Shown in pieces: positions 18,856 through 27,232 of a stretch of DNA of 64,000 bases. The DNA comes from Fimbriiglobus ruber (GTDB lineage: Bacteria > Planctomycetota > Planctomycetia > Gemmatales > Gemmataceae), in the NCBI RefSeq assembly GCF_002197845.1, contig NZ_NIDE01000008.1, positions 434,001 through 498,000 on the forward strand, written 5' to 3'. Below the pieces are notes generated by a model that saw only the letters and a program-made list of their open reading frames with translations, was not told the origin of the DNA and did not search any database. Numbering within the stretch: the stretch's first letter is position 1; each line of letters starts with the position of its first letter. Both the position numbers and the translations under genes were made by a program.

Positions 18856-18936
18856 CGGCGCCTCCCGATTAACACCCGCCCGACCGATAACCCGGCCGGG
18901 CTCGTTTAAAAAGATACCCCGCCCATCGAACCGGCC

Positions 18937-20229
18937 TTACGCGCCGGGTTGGCTCACGTCGTAGCAGTAAAGCATTTCATAATCGCGGAGATAGAGCTTG
19001 CCGTTCGCGATCACGGGGTGGGCCCAGACTTTGCCCTGGTTCGGCCGGGTCGGGCTCAGCTTCGGGATTGAGAAGCGGGCCACCTCTTCCCACCCCTTGT
19101 CGGTCGCCTTGATGACCGCGAGGACGCCTTTGTTTTCACCGTAACAGAAGAAATAACCGTCGGCAAAACTGATCGACCCTTTGTCGAGCTTGCTGCTGTT
19201 CCACACCGGGTCTTCGGAATCATTTAGGTAATCGAGGCAGAGCCACTGTTTTGAATCGCTGTGGCCGTAGATCTTGCCCCCGAACTCGATCACGCCGCCG
19301 TGGTGGTTGGCCATGACGGGGTTTTTGCTGTACACCTTGGTGGCCTTGGTGCCTTCGCCGTCCACTTCCAGTCTGTAAAGCTCGCACCCAGCCCGATATC
19401 CGGACGTGAAAAAGACGTGTCCGTCTTTCACCACTGGGGTCGGGATCACAGCCACGCTTCGGTTGATCTCGCCGACCTTCCAGAGCAACTTCCCGTCTTT
19501 CGCCCGAACACCGACGCCGGAACTCATCGTCTGCTGAACGTACTGGCGGACACCGCCGATGTCGGTCGGGATGATCGACGAGTAGCCGGCACCGTCGCCG
19601 AACTCCTTGCACTCCCAGACCGTCTTGCCCGTCTTCTTGTCCAGAGCGATCATTCCGGTCTTTTTGCCGGGGGTGCAAATAACGTGGTCGCCGTCGACCA
19701 GCACGGATTCGCTGTAGCCCCAGAGCGGGATCGCCCCGCCGAAATCCGTAACCAGGTTCTTTTGCCAAACGACTTTGCCGTCGGCTTTGGTCAGGCAGAC
19801 CAGATTCCCGGTCGCCCCCAGGACGTACACGTCGTCGCCGATCACGGTCGGCGTCGCCCGCGGCCCGGCGCCCCATCCGTCCAGGAACTTGCCCGGCGTG
19901 GTGTTCAGCGGGGTTTGCCAGACCTTCGACCCGTCCTTGACGTTGAGACAGGTGCAGAACTCACCGGCGTCCTGCTTCGGTCCGTTCGCCCCGAGGATAA
20001 ACAGGTGATTGCCCACGACGGCCGGGCTACCGTAGCCGGTCCCGATGGCGTCGGGGTTCTGCAAGGACCAGAGCAACTTCGGGCCGTCCTCCGGCCATTT
20101 GACGTTGATCCCTTTTTCCGCCGACTTGCCGTCCCGGTTCGGGCCGCGCCACTGGGGCCAGTCGTCGGCCCGCACAGTACCCACGATCCCGACCACAAGG
20201 GCGGAAAGCAAAAATGAGCGACTGAGCAT
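18937..20229 (-). CDS. Exported PQQ-like beta-propeller protein (430 residues)
   Basis: A signal peptide (SFLLSALVVGIVGTVRADDW) is followed by WPQWRGPNRDGKSAEKGI, the standard opening of this family, and by seven or eight propeller blades: YVLGATGNLVCLTKADGK, MIALDKKTGKTVWECKEF, VRAKDGKLLWKVGE and VIANGKLYLRDYEMLYCYDV at the end. It lacks the extra C-terminal domain of the 14948 gene. The protein is probably periplasmic or surface-located. Cofactor binding is not shown. Its gene is divergent from the LptA-like gene at 20634, with a 400-base gap that holds an inverted repeat. Confidence 0.88.
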   Translation of the reverse strand: MLSRSFLLSALVVGIVGTVRADDWPQWRGPNRDGKSAEKGINVKWPEDGPKLLWSLQNPDAIGTGYGSPAVVGNHLFILGANGPKQDAGEFCTCLNVKDGSKVWQTPLNTTPGKFLDGWGAGPRATPTVIGDDVYVLGATGNLVCLTKADGKVVWQKNLVTDFGGAIPLWGYSESVLVDGDHVICTPGKKTGMIALDKKTGKTVWECKEFGDGAGYSSIIPTDIGGVRQYVQQTMSSGVGVRAKDGKLLWKVGEINRSVAVIPTPVVKDGHVFFTSGYRAGCELYRLEVDGEGTKATKVYSKNPVMANHHGGVIEFGGKIYGHSDSKQWLCLDYLNDSEDPVWNSSKLDKGSISFADGYFFCYGENKGVLAVIKATDKGWEEVARFSIPKLSPTRPNQGKVWAHPVIANGKLYLRDYEMLYCYDVSQPGA

Positions 20230-20633
20230 CTTCTGCCTCGGTGGGATCGGCGCGAGGGAATGTTACGAGCGGTGGGAGGGCTTTAATTGGCAGTATACAA
20301 GTGACAAATAGCCGATCAAGTCACCCCCTCCGCCGGTCGGTGTCCCTTATTGGAGTCCCGGCTTCAGCCGGTGCTTTCCCCGAAACGGGCGGTCTATCGC
20401 GAACCGACTGGTGTTCTCGCGAGCCGGACGGCACTTTTCCGAACCGGCTGAAGCCCGGACTCCAACAAGGAACCCGATCGGCGCGCTTGGGAAATCGGCG
20501 CAGACACGGGAAATCGGGGATGCTACTGTCCCGCCCCGTGGCGGAAAAGGATGCCGCCTTGCGGGGGTGTGGGACGTCGGTAAGCGTGCCGCACCACTCG
20601 GACACGGGAGACCCCCCGATCGGGAGACCAGCA
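20230..20633. other. Divergent intergenic region
   Basis: This 404-base gap separates two divergent genes and should hold their promoters. I see an inverted repeat at 20350-20465 but no clear -35/-10 pair. Confidence 0.4.
20350..20465. repeat. 23-bp near-perfect inverted repeat, GGCTTCAGCCGG family
   Basis: Arms at 20350-20372 and 20443-20465 pair with one mismatch across a 70-base spacer. The arm reads TTGGAGTCCCGGCTTCAGCC and on. The same left arm recurs at 24218-24240. Confidence 0.75.
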
Positions 20634-21869
20634 ATGAATCGTACCCGTTGGAAAATCATGGCCGGGGGCCTCGCGCTGTCCCTCGGCGGGTTGGCCGCCG
20701 TCGCCAGCGGGCCGACCAGGAACGGCAATGTGTCGAACACCGCCTCGCCCCGGCAAGCGAACCGCGCGCCGCTCGAGCCGCCGGTGATCATTCCGCCCCC
20801 GAAACCGAGCGACTTGCCCCGCGCGGTCCCCGCGACCGTCCCCGGGCCGCTGCAAATCCCGACGCTGCAAGAGCCCGCGGTTCCGACGCCCGCCGTCCCC
20901 CCGGCCACGATCGCGTCCCCGGCCGACCTGTCGGCTCCGGTTGCCGGCCTGGCGTTGCCGTTGCCCGCTCCGGTCGCCGGCCCCGAAACCGCGCCGGCTC
21001 CCCGCGTGAAAGCCGAACGGGTGACCGAACTCACCCTGCCGGTCACGCTGAGCGATCCGATCGCGCCCGCGACCCCGAAGGTCATCCCGACCGGTGGCGA
21101 GATCGTGCCGGTGGTGGCGCCGGAGCCGCAAGCCACTCCTGCGGTGGTCCCTGTGCCCCAACCGGTGGCCCCGAAACCTCTGACCCCGCAGCCCGTGGAA
21201 GTCCGCCCGACGCCGGCCGTGGACCTCCTGGCCCCGCCTGTCGCCACCGCCCTGCCTCCGCAACAAGCCGTTGCCCCGCCCGTCCCGACTCCCGCGGCCA
21301 CCCAACCGGTCCCGGTGGCCCCGCCGGCGCCGGCCGTGCCCCCGGCCCCCGCACTGGCCGTCCCCAGCCCGCGCGTCGAGGCCCAGCCCCAATTGACGCC
21401 CCCCGCGCCGAGCCAACCGGTTCAAGCGGCCGACACGCAACCGTCGCTCGCATCGCAGCCGGTCGTGACGGAAAAGAAGTTGAAGGTCATGCTGCACATG
21501 GGCGACGAACAGCCGCGGTTCGAAGTCCGCGACGGCGAAGACGTCCTCCTCAAAGTCACCTGCGAAAAGGTCGACGTGAAGTCTCCCTCCGAGCGCGGCG
21601 AAACCATGTCCGTGCTGAAGGCGACTGGGAAGGTGACGTTCATGACCCCCGGCGGCGAGGGCATCTGCGACGAGTTGACGGTCGCCCCGGGCACCGGCCA
21701 GGTGTGCGTGAGCGGTAAGGTGAACTTCAAGTACAACTGGGGCAAGGTCGAAACGACCGTAAGCGGGGACAAGATGACGTTCCGCCTGGGCTCCGCGCCT
21801 GGCACGGTCGTCGGCCCAGGATCGGCTCGGACCGAAGGCATCCCCGCCTCGTACCAGCGGGTTCGGTAA
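20634..21869 (+). CDS. Exported Pro/Ala-rich protein with LptA/OstA-like C-terminal domain
   Basis: ATG 20634 gives a 411-residue protein: an N-terminal signal-like segment (IMAGGLALSLGGLAAVASGP), about 240 residues very rich in Pro, Ala and Val with no recognisable fold, and a conserved C-terminal domain from about residue 280 (KKLKVMLHMGDEQPRFEVRD; VLLKVTCEKVDVKSP; VLKATGKVTFMTPGGEGICD; LTVAPGTGQVCVSGKVNFKY). The C-terminal pattern of short beta-strands resembles the OstA/LptA fold, used for lipid or glycolipid transfer across the envelope in other bacteria; here that is inference. The frame is open upstream to 20241, but ATG 20634 gives the signal segment. Its stop lies at the edge of a 54-bp palindrome. 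Confidence 0.78.
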   Translation: MNRTRWKIMAGGLALSLGGLAAVASGPTRNGNVSNTASPRQANRAPLEPPVIIPPPKPSDLPRAVPATVPGPLQIPTLQEPAVPTPAVPPATIASPADLSAPVAGLALPLPAPVAGPETAPAPRVKAERVTELTLPVTLSDPIAPATPKVIPTGGEIVPVVAPEPQATPAVVPVPQPVAPKPLTPQPVEVRPTPAVDLLAPPVATALPPQQAVAPPVPTPAATQPVPVAPPAPAVPPAPALAVPSPRVEAQPQLTPPAPSQPVQAADTQPSLASQPVVTEKKLKVMLHMGDEQPRFEVRDGEDVLLKVTCEKVDVKSPSERGETMSVLKATGKVTFMTPGGEGICDELTVAPGTGQVCVSGKVNFKYNWGKVETTVSGDKMTFRLGSAPGTVVGPGSARTEGIPASYQRVR

Positions 21870-21985
21870 AACCAAGTCATCAAGTCGTCAGGTCGTCAAG
21901 TCTTCAAGTCAAAAGCCACTGGCATCTGTCACCAGTGGCTTTTGACTTGAAGACTTGACGACCTGACGACTTGATGACTTGGTTT
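21869..21985. repeat. 54-bp perfect palindrome between convergent genes
   Basis: Arms at 21869-21922 and 21932-21985 are perfect complements around the 9-base loop CATCTGTCA. Each arm contains about five tandem 8-base units of the type AAGTCGTC. The stop codon of the plus-strand gene (21867-21869) and that of the minus-strand phosphofructokinase gene (21984-21986) sit at the two outer edges. It is a likely bidirectional terminator. Confidence 0.88.
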
Positions 21986-23405
21986 AGTCTTGCAGGTACC
22001 GGATGCGCTTGTGGATGTCGGTGTTGATCGAGTGGTAGGCGATCCGGAGACTGGCCGGATCGAACAGGTTGCCGAGCAGGGCTTCCATGTCGTCCGCGCC
22101 GAGGGCGTTGGTGAAGATCGGGGTCAGGTAGTCGATGCCGACCTGGGACGGCCGCAGGCCCACGGGGTCGAAGAACGAGGGGTGGATCTGCCGGGCGTGG
22201 ATCAACCCCCAGCGGTCCCGCAGGTCGTTGGCCATGACTTGGCCGAGGTGGAACCCGCGGTCGCGGTTCCACTGGAGCGCCGCGACCGCGTTAATTTGGC
22301 CTTCCAGTAACAGGTCGACCGCGTGGCCGCCCAGCTGAGCCGCGTAGAAACGGTCGAACAGGATCGGCCGCCCGCCCCGCTGGGTGTGCCCGATCTTCCG
22401 GGTGAAGATCGCCGCCCGGGCCGACTCGTTCCGCCGGCGGTCGACGAAGTACGAGTCGCCGAGCCGCTGGATCAGGATCGCTCGCAGCGCCTCGGACGCC
22501 CCCGACAGGATCTTGTTCCCGGCCGGGTCGGTCGACCCGTACTCGGCCCCCAACTCGTTCCCGTGTTCGTCAGTCGCGCCCTCGCCGCAGACGATGACCG
22601 CGTGCTTTTGCAGGTCGTACACCTCGCGGACGCGGTGGACCAGCGTGTCGATGTCGAGCCGGTACTCGGGCACGAGTAGCAGGTCCGGGCGGCCGTACAT
22701 GGCCCCCATCGCGATATACCCCGAGTGGCGGCCCATACACTCGACGATGGCGATCCGCCGGTGGCTCTCGGCCGTCGTGCGAATCCGCTGCACCCCGCTG
22801 GCCGCCACGAACACGGCCGTGGCGTACCCCGGGGTGACGTAGTTCACCATCTGGTCGAGGTCGAACCGCGCCCGGGACGGGCTGCGCGTGTACCAGTGCC
22901 CGCCGATTTCGGTCGCCCCCGCGGGCACGGTCCGCGAGTCGGCGCCCCCGACCGGGCCGTGCCGGACCCACTCGTCCGGTTCGACCGGGGTATTCAAGCC
23001 GAGGTCGTTGTCGATCGTCTTGGGCGCCAGGACCGTGGGCAGGCTGTTACTCAGAGCCTGCATCCCGTTCAAGGTGCCGTCCCCGCCGACGCAGATCAGG
23101 CCGTCGATCTGGAGCCGCTTGAGCCGGTCGGCAATTCCGTTGATGGCCTCGGTGTCCTCGCCGTCCACGTAATCCCGGCTCGCGCCGAGGATGGTCCCGC
23201 CCCGCGCGGGATCGAGTTCGGGGATCGTGCTAAAAAGCGGGTTCAGGTGGACGTGTGGAACCCGGGGGTTGGCCAGGCTGCTGAACCCCTTGATGAACCC
23301 GATCATCTCGACGCGGTGTTTGTTCGCGCGAGTGACCGCGCCGTACAGGGTCGCGTTCAGGGCGGGCGTATCCCCGCCAGCGGTCAAAATGCCGATCCGG
23401 CGCAT
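21984..23405 (-). CDS. pfkA: 6-phosphofructokinase
   Basis: This cytoplasmic enzyme phosphorylates fructose 6-phosphate at the committed step of glycolysis. The 473-residue product is longer than bacterial ATP-PFKs of about 320 residues and resembles the larger planctomycete/actinobacterial-type forms. It has GILTAGGDTPALNATLYGAV, the phosphate-binding GGDGT (residues 107-111), PKTIDND (128-134) with the catalytic Asp, and ECMGRHSGYIAMGA. GGDGT favours ATP as donor, whereas the Lys in PKTIDND is found in PPi-dependent enzymes, so the phosphoryl donor is not certain. The start at 23405 gives MRRIGILTAGG. The gene converges with the LptA-like gene across a 54-bp palindrome. Confidence 0.92.
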   Translation of the reverse strand: MRRIGILTAGGDTPALNATLYGAVTRANKHRVEMIGFIKGFSSLANPRVPHVHLNPLFSTIPELDPARGGTILGASRDYVDGEDTEAINGIADRLKRLQIDGLICVGGDGTLNGMQALSNSLPTVLAPKTIDNDLGLNTPVEPDEWVRHGPVGGADSRTVPAGATEIGGHWYTRSPSRARFDLDQMVNYVTPGYATAVFVAASGVQRIRTTAESHRRIAIVECMGRHSGYIAMGAMYGRPDLLLVPEYRLDIDTLVHRVREVYDLQKHAVIVCGEGATDEHGNELGAEYGSTDPAGNKILSGASEALRAILIQRLGDSYFVDRRRNESARAAIFTRKIGHTQRGGRPILFDRFYAAQLGGHAVDLLLEGQINAVAALQWNRDRGFHLGQVMANDLRDRWGLIHARQIHPSFFDPVGLRPSQVGIDYLTPIFTNALGADDMEALLGNLFDPASLRIAYHSINTDIHKRIRYLQD

Positions 23406-23530
23406 CGCTCCTCCGGTATGGTGGTTTCAGAAAACCCCCCGGGCGGTTTCGATGACTAGGATACGAACTGTGGACGGGTCGTTCGCTCTACTCGGATGGA
23501 TCAAGTTGGGCGGGGAGGAGTTGGGCCGAA

Positions 23531-24127
23531 ATGGATTGGTACGAATACGAAGTCCGCGACCTCGAACAAATCACCCGGGCGAACGCGCCTCTACCGGACG
23601 CGATCGCCTTCTACGGCAGTTCGTCGATCCGCCTGTGGACGACGCTGGGCGACGACTTCCCGGACCTGCCGGTCGTCAACCTCGGCTTCGGCGGATCGAC
23701 CCTGGAGGCGTGCGCTTATTTCTTCGACCGGCTCATCCCCCCGTGCCGCCCGCGGGCGATCGTCTTCTACGCCGGGGACAACGATCTGGGCGACGGCCGG
23801 TCCCCCGAGCAGGTACTCGACTCCTTCCGGTCACTGCGGAGCAAGGTCGTCGCGATCCCGGGCGGGGTCCGGTTCCTGTTCGTGTCGATCAAGCCGAGCC
23901 CGGCCCGGTGGCACCTCCGCGACCGGATCGTGAAAACCAACGACCTCGTCCGGGCCGAACTGGCGACGTGGCCCGAGGCCGGCTACGCGGACGTGTATCA
24001 CCCGATGCTCGGCCCGGACGGGCGGCCGCGGCCGGAGTTGTTCGAGCCCGACATGCTTCACCTCAATCCCGCGGGGTATCGCCTCTGGACCGAGCGACTG
24101 TCCGCCGAGCGGGCAAAATTCACCTGA
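23531..24127 (+). CDS. SGNH/GDSL-family hydrolase
   Basis: The 198-residue product has the four SGNH blocks: FYGSSSIRLW with the likely nucleophile Ser31 (block I, G-S-S instead of G-D-S), NLGFGGST (block II Gly), YAGDNDLGDG (block III Asn), and EPDMLHLNPAGY with the Asp-x-x-His pair near the C-terminus. Members act as esterases, lipases or acetylhydrolases on polysaccharides or lipids. No signal peptide is visible, so it is probably cytoplasmic. GGGGAGGAG ends 10 bases before the ATG. It is divergent from pfkA, with a 125-base gap that must hold both promoters. Confidence 0.9.
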   Translation: MDWYEYEVRDLEQITRANAPLPDAIAFYGSSSIRLWTTLGDDFPDLPVVNLGFGGSTLEACAYFFDRLIPPCRPRAIVFYAGDNDLGDGRSPEQVLDSFRSLRSKVVAIPGGVRFLFVSIKPSPARWHLRDRIVKTNDLVRAELATWPEAGYADVYHPMLGPDGRPRPELFEPDMLHLNPAGYRLWTERLSAERAKFT

Positions 24128-24217
24128 CTTTCATCGATTTCGCTCTGGTACACGTCGTCCCGCCGGATACCTCTCACTTTGCACACAACAACGGCTGAGT
24201 CGGCGCGGGGCTCGCGG

Positions 24218-24265
24218 TTGGAGTCCCGGCTTCAGCCGGTTCGAGAAAACGCCGGCTGAAGCTCC
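24218..24265. repeat. Partial copy of the GGCTTCAGCCGG inverted repeat
   Basis: Left arm 24218-24240 is identical to the left arm at 20350. The right arm is shortened (about 24251-24265, GCCGGCTGAAGCTCC), giving a compact hairpin. Confidence 0.65.
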
Positions 24266-24294
24266 TGAAACAGGGATTTCAGCGCAAAAAATGC

Positions 24295-24460
24295 CCCACG
24301 TCGGCCACAGCTCGGCAGTCGCGGAAACGCGCCCGACCCAAAACGGGGGTTCCAGCGCAATAAATGCAAAAAATGCTCCCTTGCGCCACGGCTCGACGGC
24401 CTCGTGGTAAGGCCTTCCACAGGCTGGTTGGAGTGGGTCAACTACCAACTGCCGAACGCC
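24295..24460. repeat. Dispersed intergenic element, copy A
   Basis: This stretch aligns with 40950-41165. Shared segments in the same order are CGGCAGTCGCGGAAAC-like, CCCAAAAC, the nearly identical CGCAATAAATGCAAAAAATG, TCGACGGCCTCGTGGT and a GGTTGGAGTGGGTCA-like tail. Confidence 0.65.
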
Positions 24461-24540
24461 AAAAGCATGGGCTGTGGCCCCGTCCGAGAAGTTGGTAATA
24501 GACAGGACCGAAGCCGGGATTCTAACTGCGAGCCTCCGGG

Positions 24541-25269
24541 ATGCACCGCGAATACCACCGTTGGTACAGCCCGTGGTTGCACCGGGACATGGAACTGCTC
24601 GTCCTGGGCCACGCCGGCGCCCGCGTTTTGGTGTTCCCGACGCGGGCCGGGCGGTTCTTCGATTACGAGAATTGGGGGTTGGCCGAGACCCTCCGCCCGA
24701 AGCTGGCCGGGGGCGAGTACCAACTCTTTTGCGTGGACAGCGTGGACGCGGAAAGTTTCTACGCCGAACACGCGGCCCCGGCCGACCGGATTCGGCGGCA
24801 CGCCCGGTACGAAGAGTACCTGCTCCACGAAGTCGTCCCGTTCACTCTGAGTCGGAATCCGGACCCGCGTTTCGTCACGCACGGCTGCAGTATGGGGGCA
24901 TACCACGCCGTCAATTTCGCGTTCCGCCACCCGCACCAGGTGAGCAAGGTCATCGCGCTAAGCGGGCGGTACGACCTGACCACCCCCGTCGGCGACTTCC
25001 GGGACTTGCTGGACGGGTATTACGACGAAACCGTCTACTACCACACGCCGAGCCACTTTGTCCCGAACCTGTGCGACGAACACATTCTCGGGCATCTGCG
25101 GCTGATGGAAGTGGTTTTGGCCGTCGGCGAGGCCGACCCGTTCGCCGAGAATAATCGTTGTCTGAGTGGGGCGCTGTGGGGGCGCGGCGTCTGGCACGCC
25201 CTCCGATTATGGCCCGGTCGCTCGCACAAACCGGCCGCGTGGACGCGGATGGTACGCGAATACTTTTGA
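24541..25269 (+). CDS. Putative esterase (alpha/beta hydrolase, PF00756-like)
   Basis: The 242-residue product begins HREYHRWYSPWLHRDMELLV and has the nucleophile elbow THGCSMGAYHA with Ser117. Other landmarks are RVLVFPTRAGRFFDYEN, the acid region after VVLAVGEADPFAENN, and a C-terminal WPGRSHKPAAW with the likely catalytic His. This is the pattern of the putative-esterase family (esterase D / antigen 85-like). The enzyme probably hydrolyses ester bonds of small acyl substrates. No signal peptide is visible. The ATG at 24541 follows a repeat-rich gap; the ribosome binding site is weak (GCCTCCGGG). Confidence 0.88.
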   Translation: MHREYHRWYSPWLHRDMELLVLGHAGARVLVFPTRAGRFFDYENWGLAETLRPKLAGGEYQLFCVDSVDAESFYAEHAAPADRIRRHARYEEYLLHEVVPFTLSRNPDPRFVTHGCSMGAYHAVNFAFRHPHQVSKVIALSGRYDLTTPVGDFRDLLDGYYDETVYYHTPSHFVPNLCDEHILGHLRLMEVVLAVGEADPFAENNRCLSGALWGRGVWHALRLWPGRSHKPAAWTRMVREYF

Positions 25270-25286
25270 GACCGCCCGACGAATAC

Positions 25287-25340
25287 CGTCCCGATTTCCG
25301 AAGGGAAGCGATCGTACCGTTCCCCCCTGAAATCGGGACG
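25287..25340. terminator. 12-bp hairpin after the esterase gene
   Basis: Arms at 25287-25298 (CGTCCCGATTTC) and 25329-25340 (GAAATCGGGACG) are perfect complements with a 30-base loop that can itself fold. It starts 18 bases past the esterase stop. There is no T-run. Confidence 0.35.
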
Positions 25341-25474
25341 CTCAGTCAGCTGCAAGATTGATGCGACTCGATACCTCCCGTCGGGCCGCCAGTCGAGGGT
25401 ACGGGTGGTTCAACCAGACGGCACGTCCGTTCAACAGACGGCCGCCTTGTTCCCCCGTACCCTCTCTTCCCGAC

Positions 25475-27232
25475 TCAGGCGACGGTCACCGCCTCCTGGT
25501 CAGAGCCTTGGTTCCCGGCCACGTCCGTCGCCCGGACGTTCACCTGGAAGCTGCCGGTGACGGCGGGCGGCAGGGAATACGACCACGTGGACCAGTCGCC
25601 CCCGGCCGAGGTGTCCGTCACCGCGAAGAACAACTCCGTGGCACTGGTGAAGTCTTGCGTCCCCTCGTCCCAGTACAGGCCGGTGCCGTTCACGTCTTGA
25701 ATACTCACTTCGACCAGCGAGACACCCGACCCGCCGGCGTCATCGGCGGTCCCGTTGAGTCCGCCGGTCGAGGTGACATCCACCGCGACGACCGGGGCGG
25801 TGGTGTCGATCTCGATCGCCACATTCGTCGCCAGTGAGGCGGCCGACGAAATGGTCGGGTCGGCATCGTTCCCGGCGGCATCCCGAAGGGTTCCCGCGGT
25901 CACCGACAGGGAGACCGAGTCCAGGTCCGGGCTATTCTCCCCGGCGGCCACCGTGTACGTGCCGGTGAACACCGCGGCGTCCCCCGGGTCTTGCGTCAGG
26001 CTGACCGTCGCCCCCGTGTCCAACGTCAGGGTCAGTGTCGCGCCGGGAGACAGGTCGACGGTCTCGCTGAACGTGACCGTGATGTCGACCGAGTCGCCCG
26101 CTTTGAGGACCCCCGACGACGGGTTGGCCGTCACCGACACCACGCCCGGAGCGGTGGTATCGATGGCGATGTCCCGGCTCGCTGCCAGTGAACCGGGGCT
26201 GCCTGGGGCTGCCAGAGTCAGGTCGGCGGCGTTCCCGGCCGCGTCGGCGATTACGCCCCCGTTGAGGTCGAGAGCGGCCGCCGAGGCGTAGTCCAGTTTG
26301 GCCACATTTTCTCCGGCCTGAACCGTATACCGGAACGTCAGGGTGTCGGTCCCGCTGCCGCCGGTGTATTCCGCGGTCCCGCCGGAGTTCAGCGCCAGGG
26401 TCGGCGTGCCGCCGGAGGTATCGACCGTGACCGGTTCGCCGAATGCGACCAGGATGTCGATCACCGTTCCGGCCGCGTAAGACCCGTCCGGCGTCGCCCC
26501 CGTATCGACCGTCGCCCCGGTGACGGCCGGAGCAGTTTGGTCCGAGGTGATGGTGAAACTGGCGGCGCTGCTCGGGTTGCCGGCGAGGTCCACCGCGGCC
26601 CCGGCCGCGATTCCGATCGTGACCGACCCGTCGGCGGTCGGCGTCAGATCGAAGGTGTACGTGCGGCCGTCGACCTGGACGAAGTTAGACACAATGCCGT
26701 TGGTCGCGTCGATTCCGGTTTCGTCGAAGCCGGTGACGTCTTCCCCGAAGTCGATCGCGATGGAGATGGGGCTGGCGTTCGTCGGGTCCGTCGCGGAGGT
26801 CGTGACGGTCGGGGTCGGCGCGGTGGTGTCGACAACCAGGGTCAACCCGGCGGACGGACCACTCGTGTTCCCGGCCGCGTCGGTGGCCGTGGCGGTCACC
26901 GCGTACGTCCCGTCCCCCAACGGGGTGGCCGGGGAGAGAGTCCAATCCCCGCTCCCGTCGGCCACAACCGTCCCGAGGGAGGTCGGACCGGACCCGTTGT
27001 CGGCGAAGACTTCGACCGTGGCCCCGATCTCGGCGGTTCCCACAATCGTTGGGGCCGGGTTGTTAGTCACCCCGTCCGTGCTGGAATCGCCGGTGTCGGT
27101 CGCCGGATCGAGCCCGGTAATCGTCGGGGGCGCGGGGGCCGTGACGTCGTAGGTGACGGTCAGGGGGGCCGAGGCCGGATTCGGCTTCCCGAAGGCGTCC
27201 TGCGCGGCGCCCGCCAAGACGGACACGGTCAC
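25475..27232 (-). CDS. Giant FG-GAP/Ig-like surface protein, C-terminal part (frameshifted)
   Basis: This frame continues the protein begun at 31026 after a one-base loss near 27301-27307. The frame is open up to that junction. It carries the end of one Ig-like unit, a different Ig-like unit (VTNNPAPTIVGTAEIGATVE), another unit of the main type (FGEDVTGFDETGIDATNGIV), two longer units with a calcium-type strand pattern (YAAGTVIDILVAFGEPV; LKAGDSVDITVTFSETV) and an unlike C-terminal unit ending in VRATDVAGNQGSDQEAVTVA. No sorting signal or membrane anchor is visible at the C-terminus. See the N-terminal part for overall function. Confidence 0.82.
   Translation of the reverse strand: MTVSVLAGAAQDAFGKPNPASAPLTVTYDVTAPAPPTITGLDPATDTGDSSTDGVTNNPAPTIVGTAEIGATVEVFADNGSGPTSLGTVVADGSGDWTLSPATPLGDGTYAVTATATDAAGNTSGPSAGLTLVVDTTAPTPTVTTSATDPTNASPISIAIDFGEDVTGFDETGIDATNGIVSNFVQVDGRTYTFDLTPTADGSVTIGIAAGAAVDLAGNPSSAASFTITSDQTAPAVTGATVDTGATPDGSYAAGTVIDILVAFGEPVTVDTSGGTPTLALNSGGTAEYTGGSGTDTLTFRYTVQAGENVAKLDYASAAALDLNGGVIADAAGNAADLTLAAPGSPGSLAASRDIAIDTTAPGVVSVTANPSSGVLKAGDSVDITVTFSETVDLSPGATLTLTLDTGATVSLTQDPGDAAVFTGTYTVAAGENSPDLDSVSLSVTAGTLRDAAGNDADPTISSAASLATNVAIEIDTTAPVVAVDVTSTGGLNGTADDAGGSGVSLVEVSIQDVNGTGLYWDEGTQDFTSATELFFAVTDTSAGGDWSTWSYSLPPAVTGSFQVNVRATDVAGNQGSDQEAVTVA

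Larger units (their letters stand above)
24128..24540. other. Repeat-rich intergenic region
   Basis: These 413 bases hold one arm and a partial second arm of the GGCTTCAGCCGG repeat (24218-24265) and a longer dispersed element (24295-24460). I see no gene. Confidence 0.5.
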
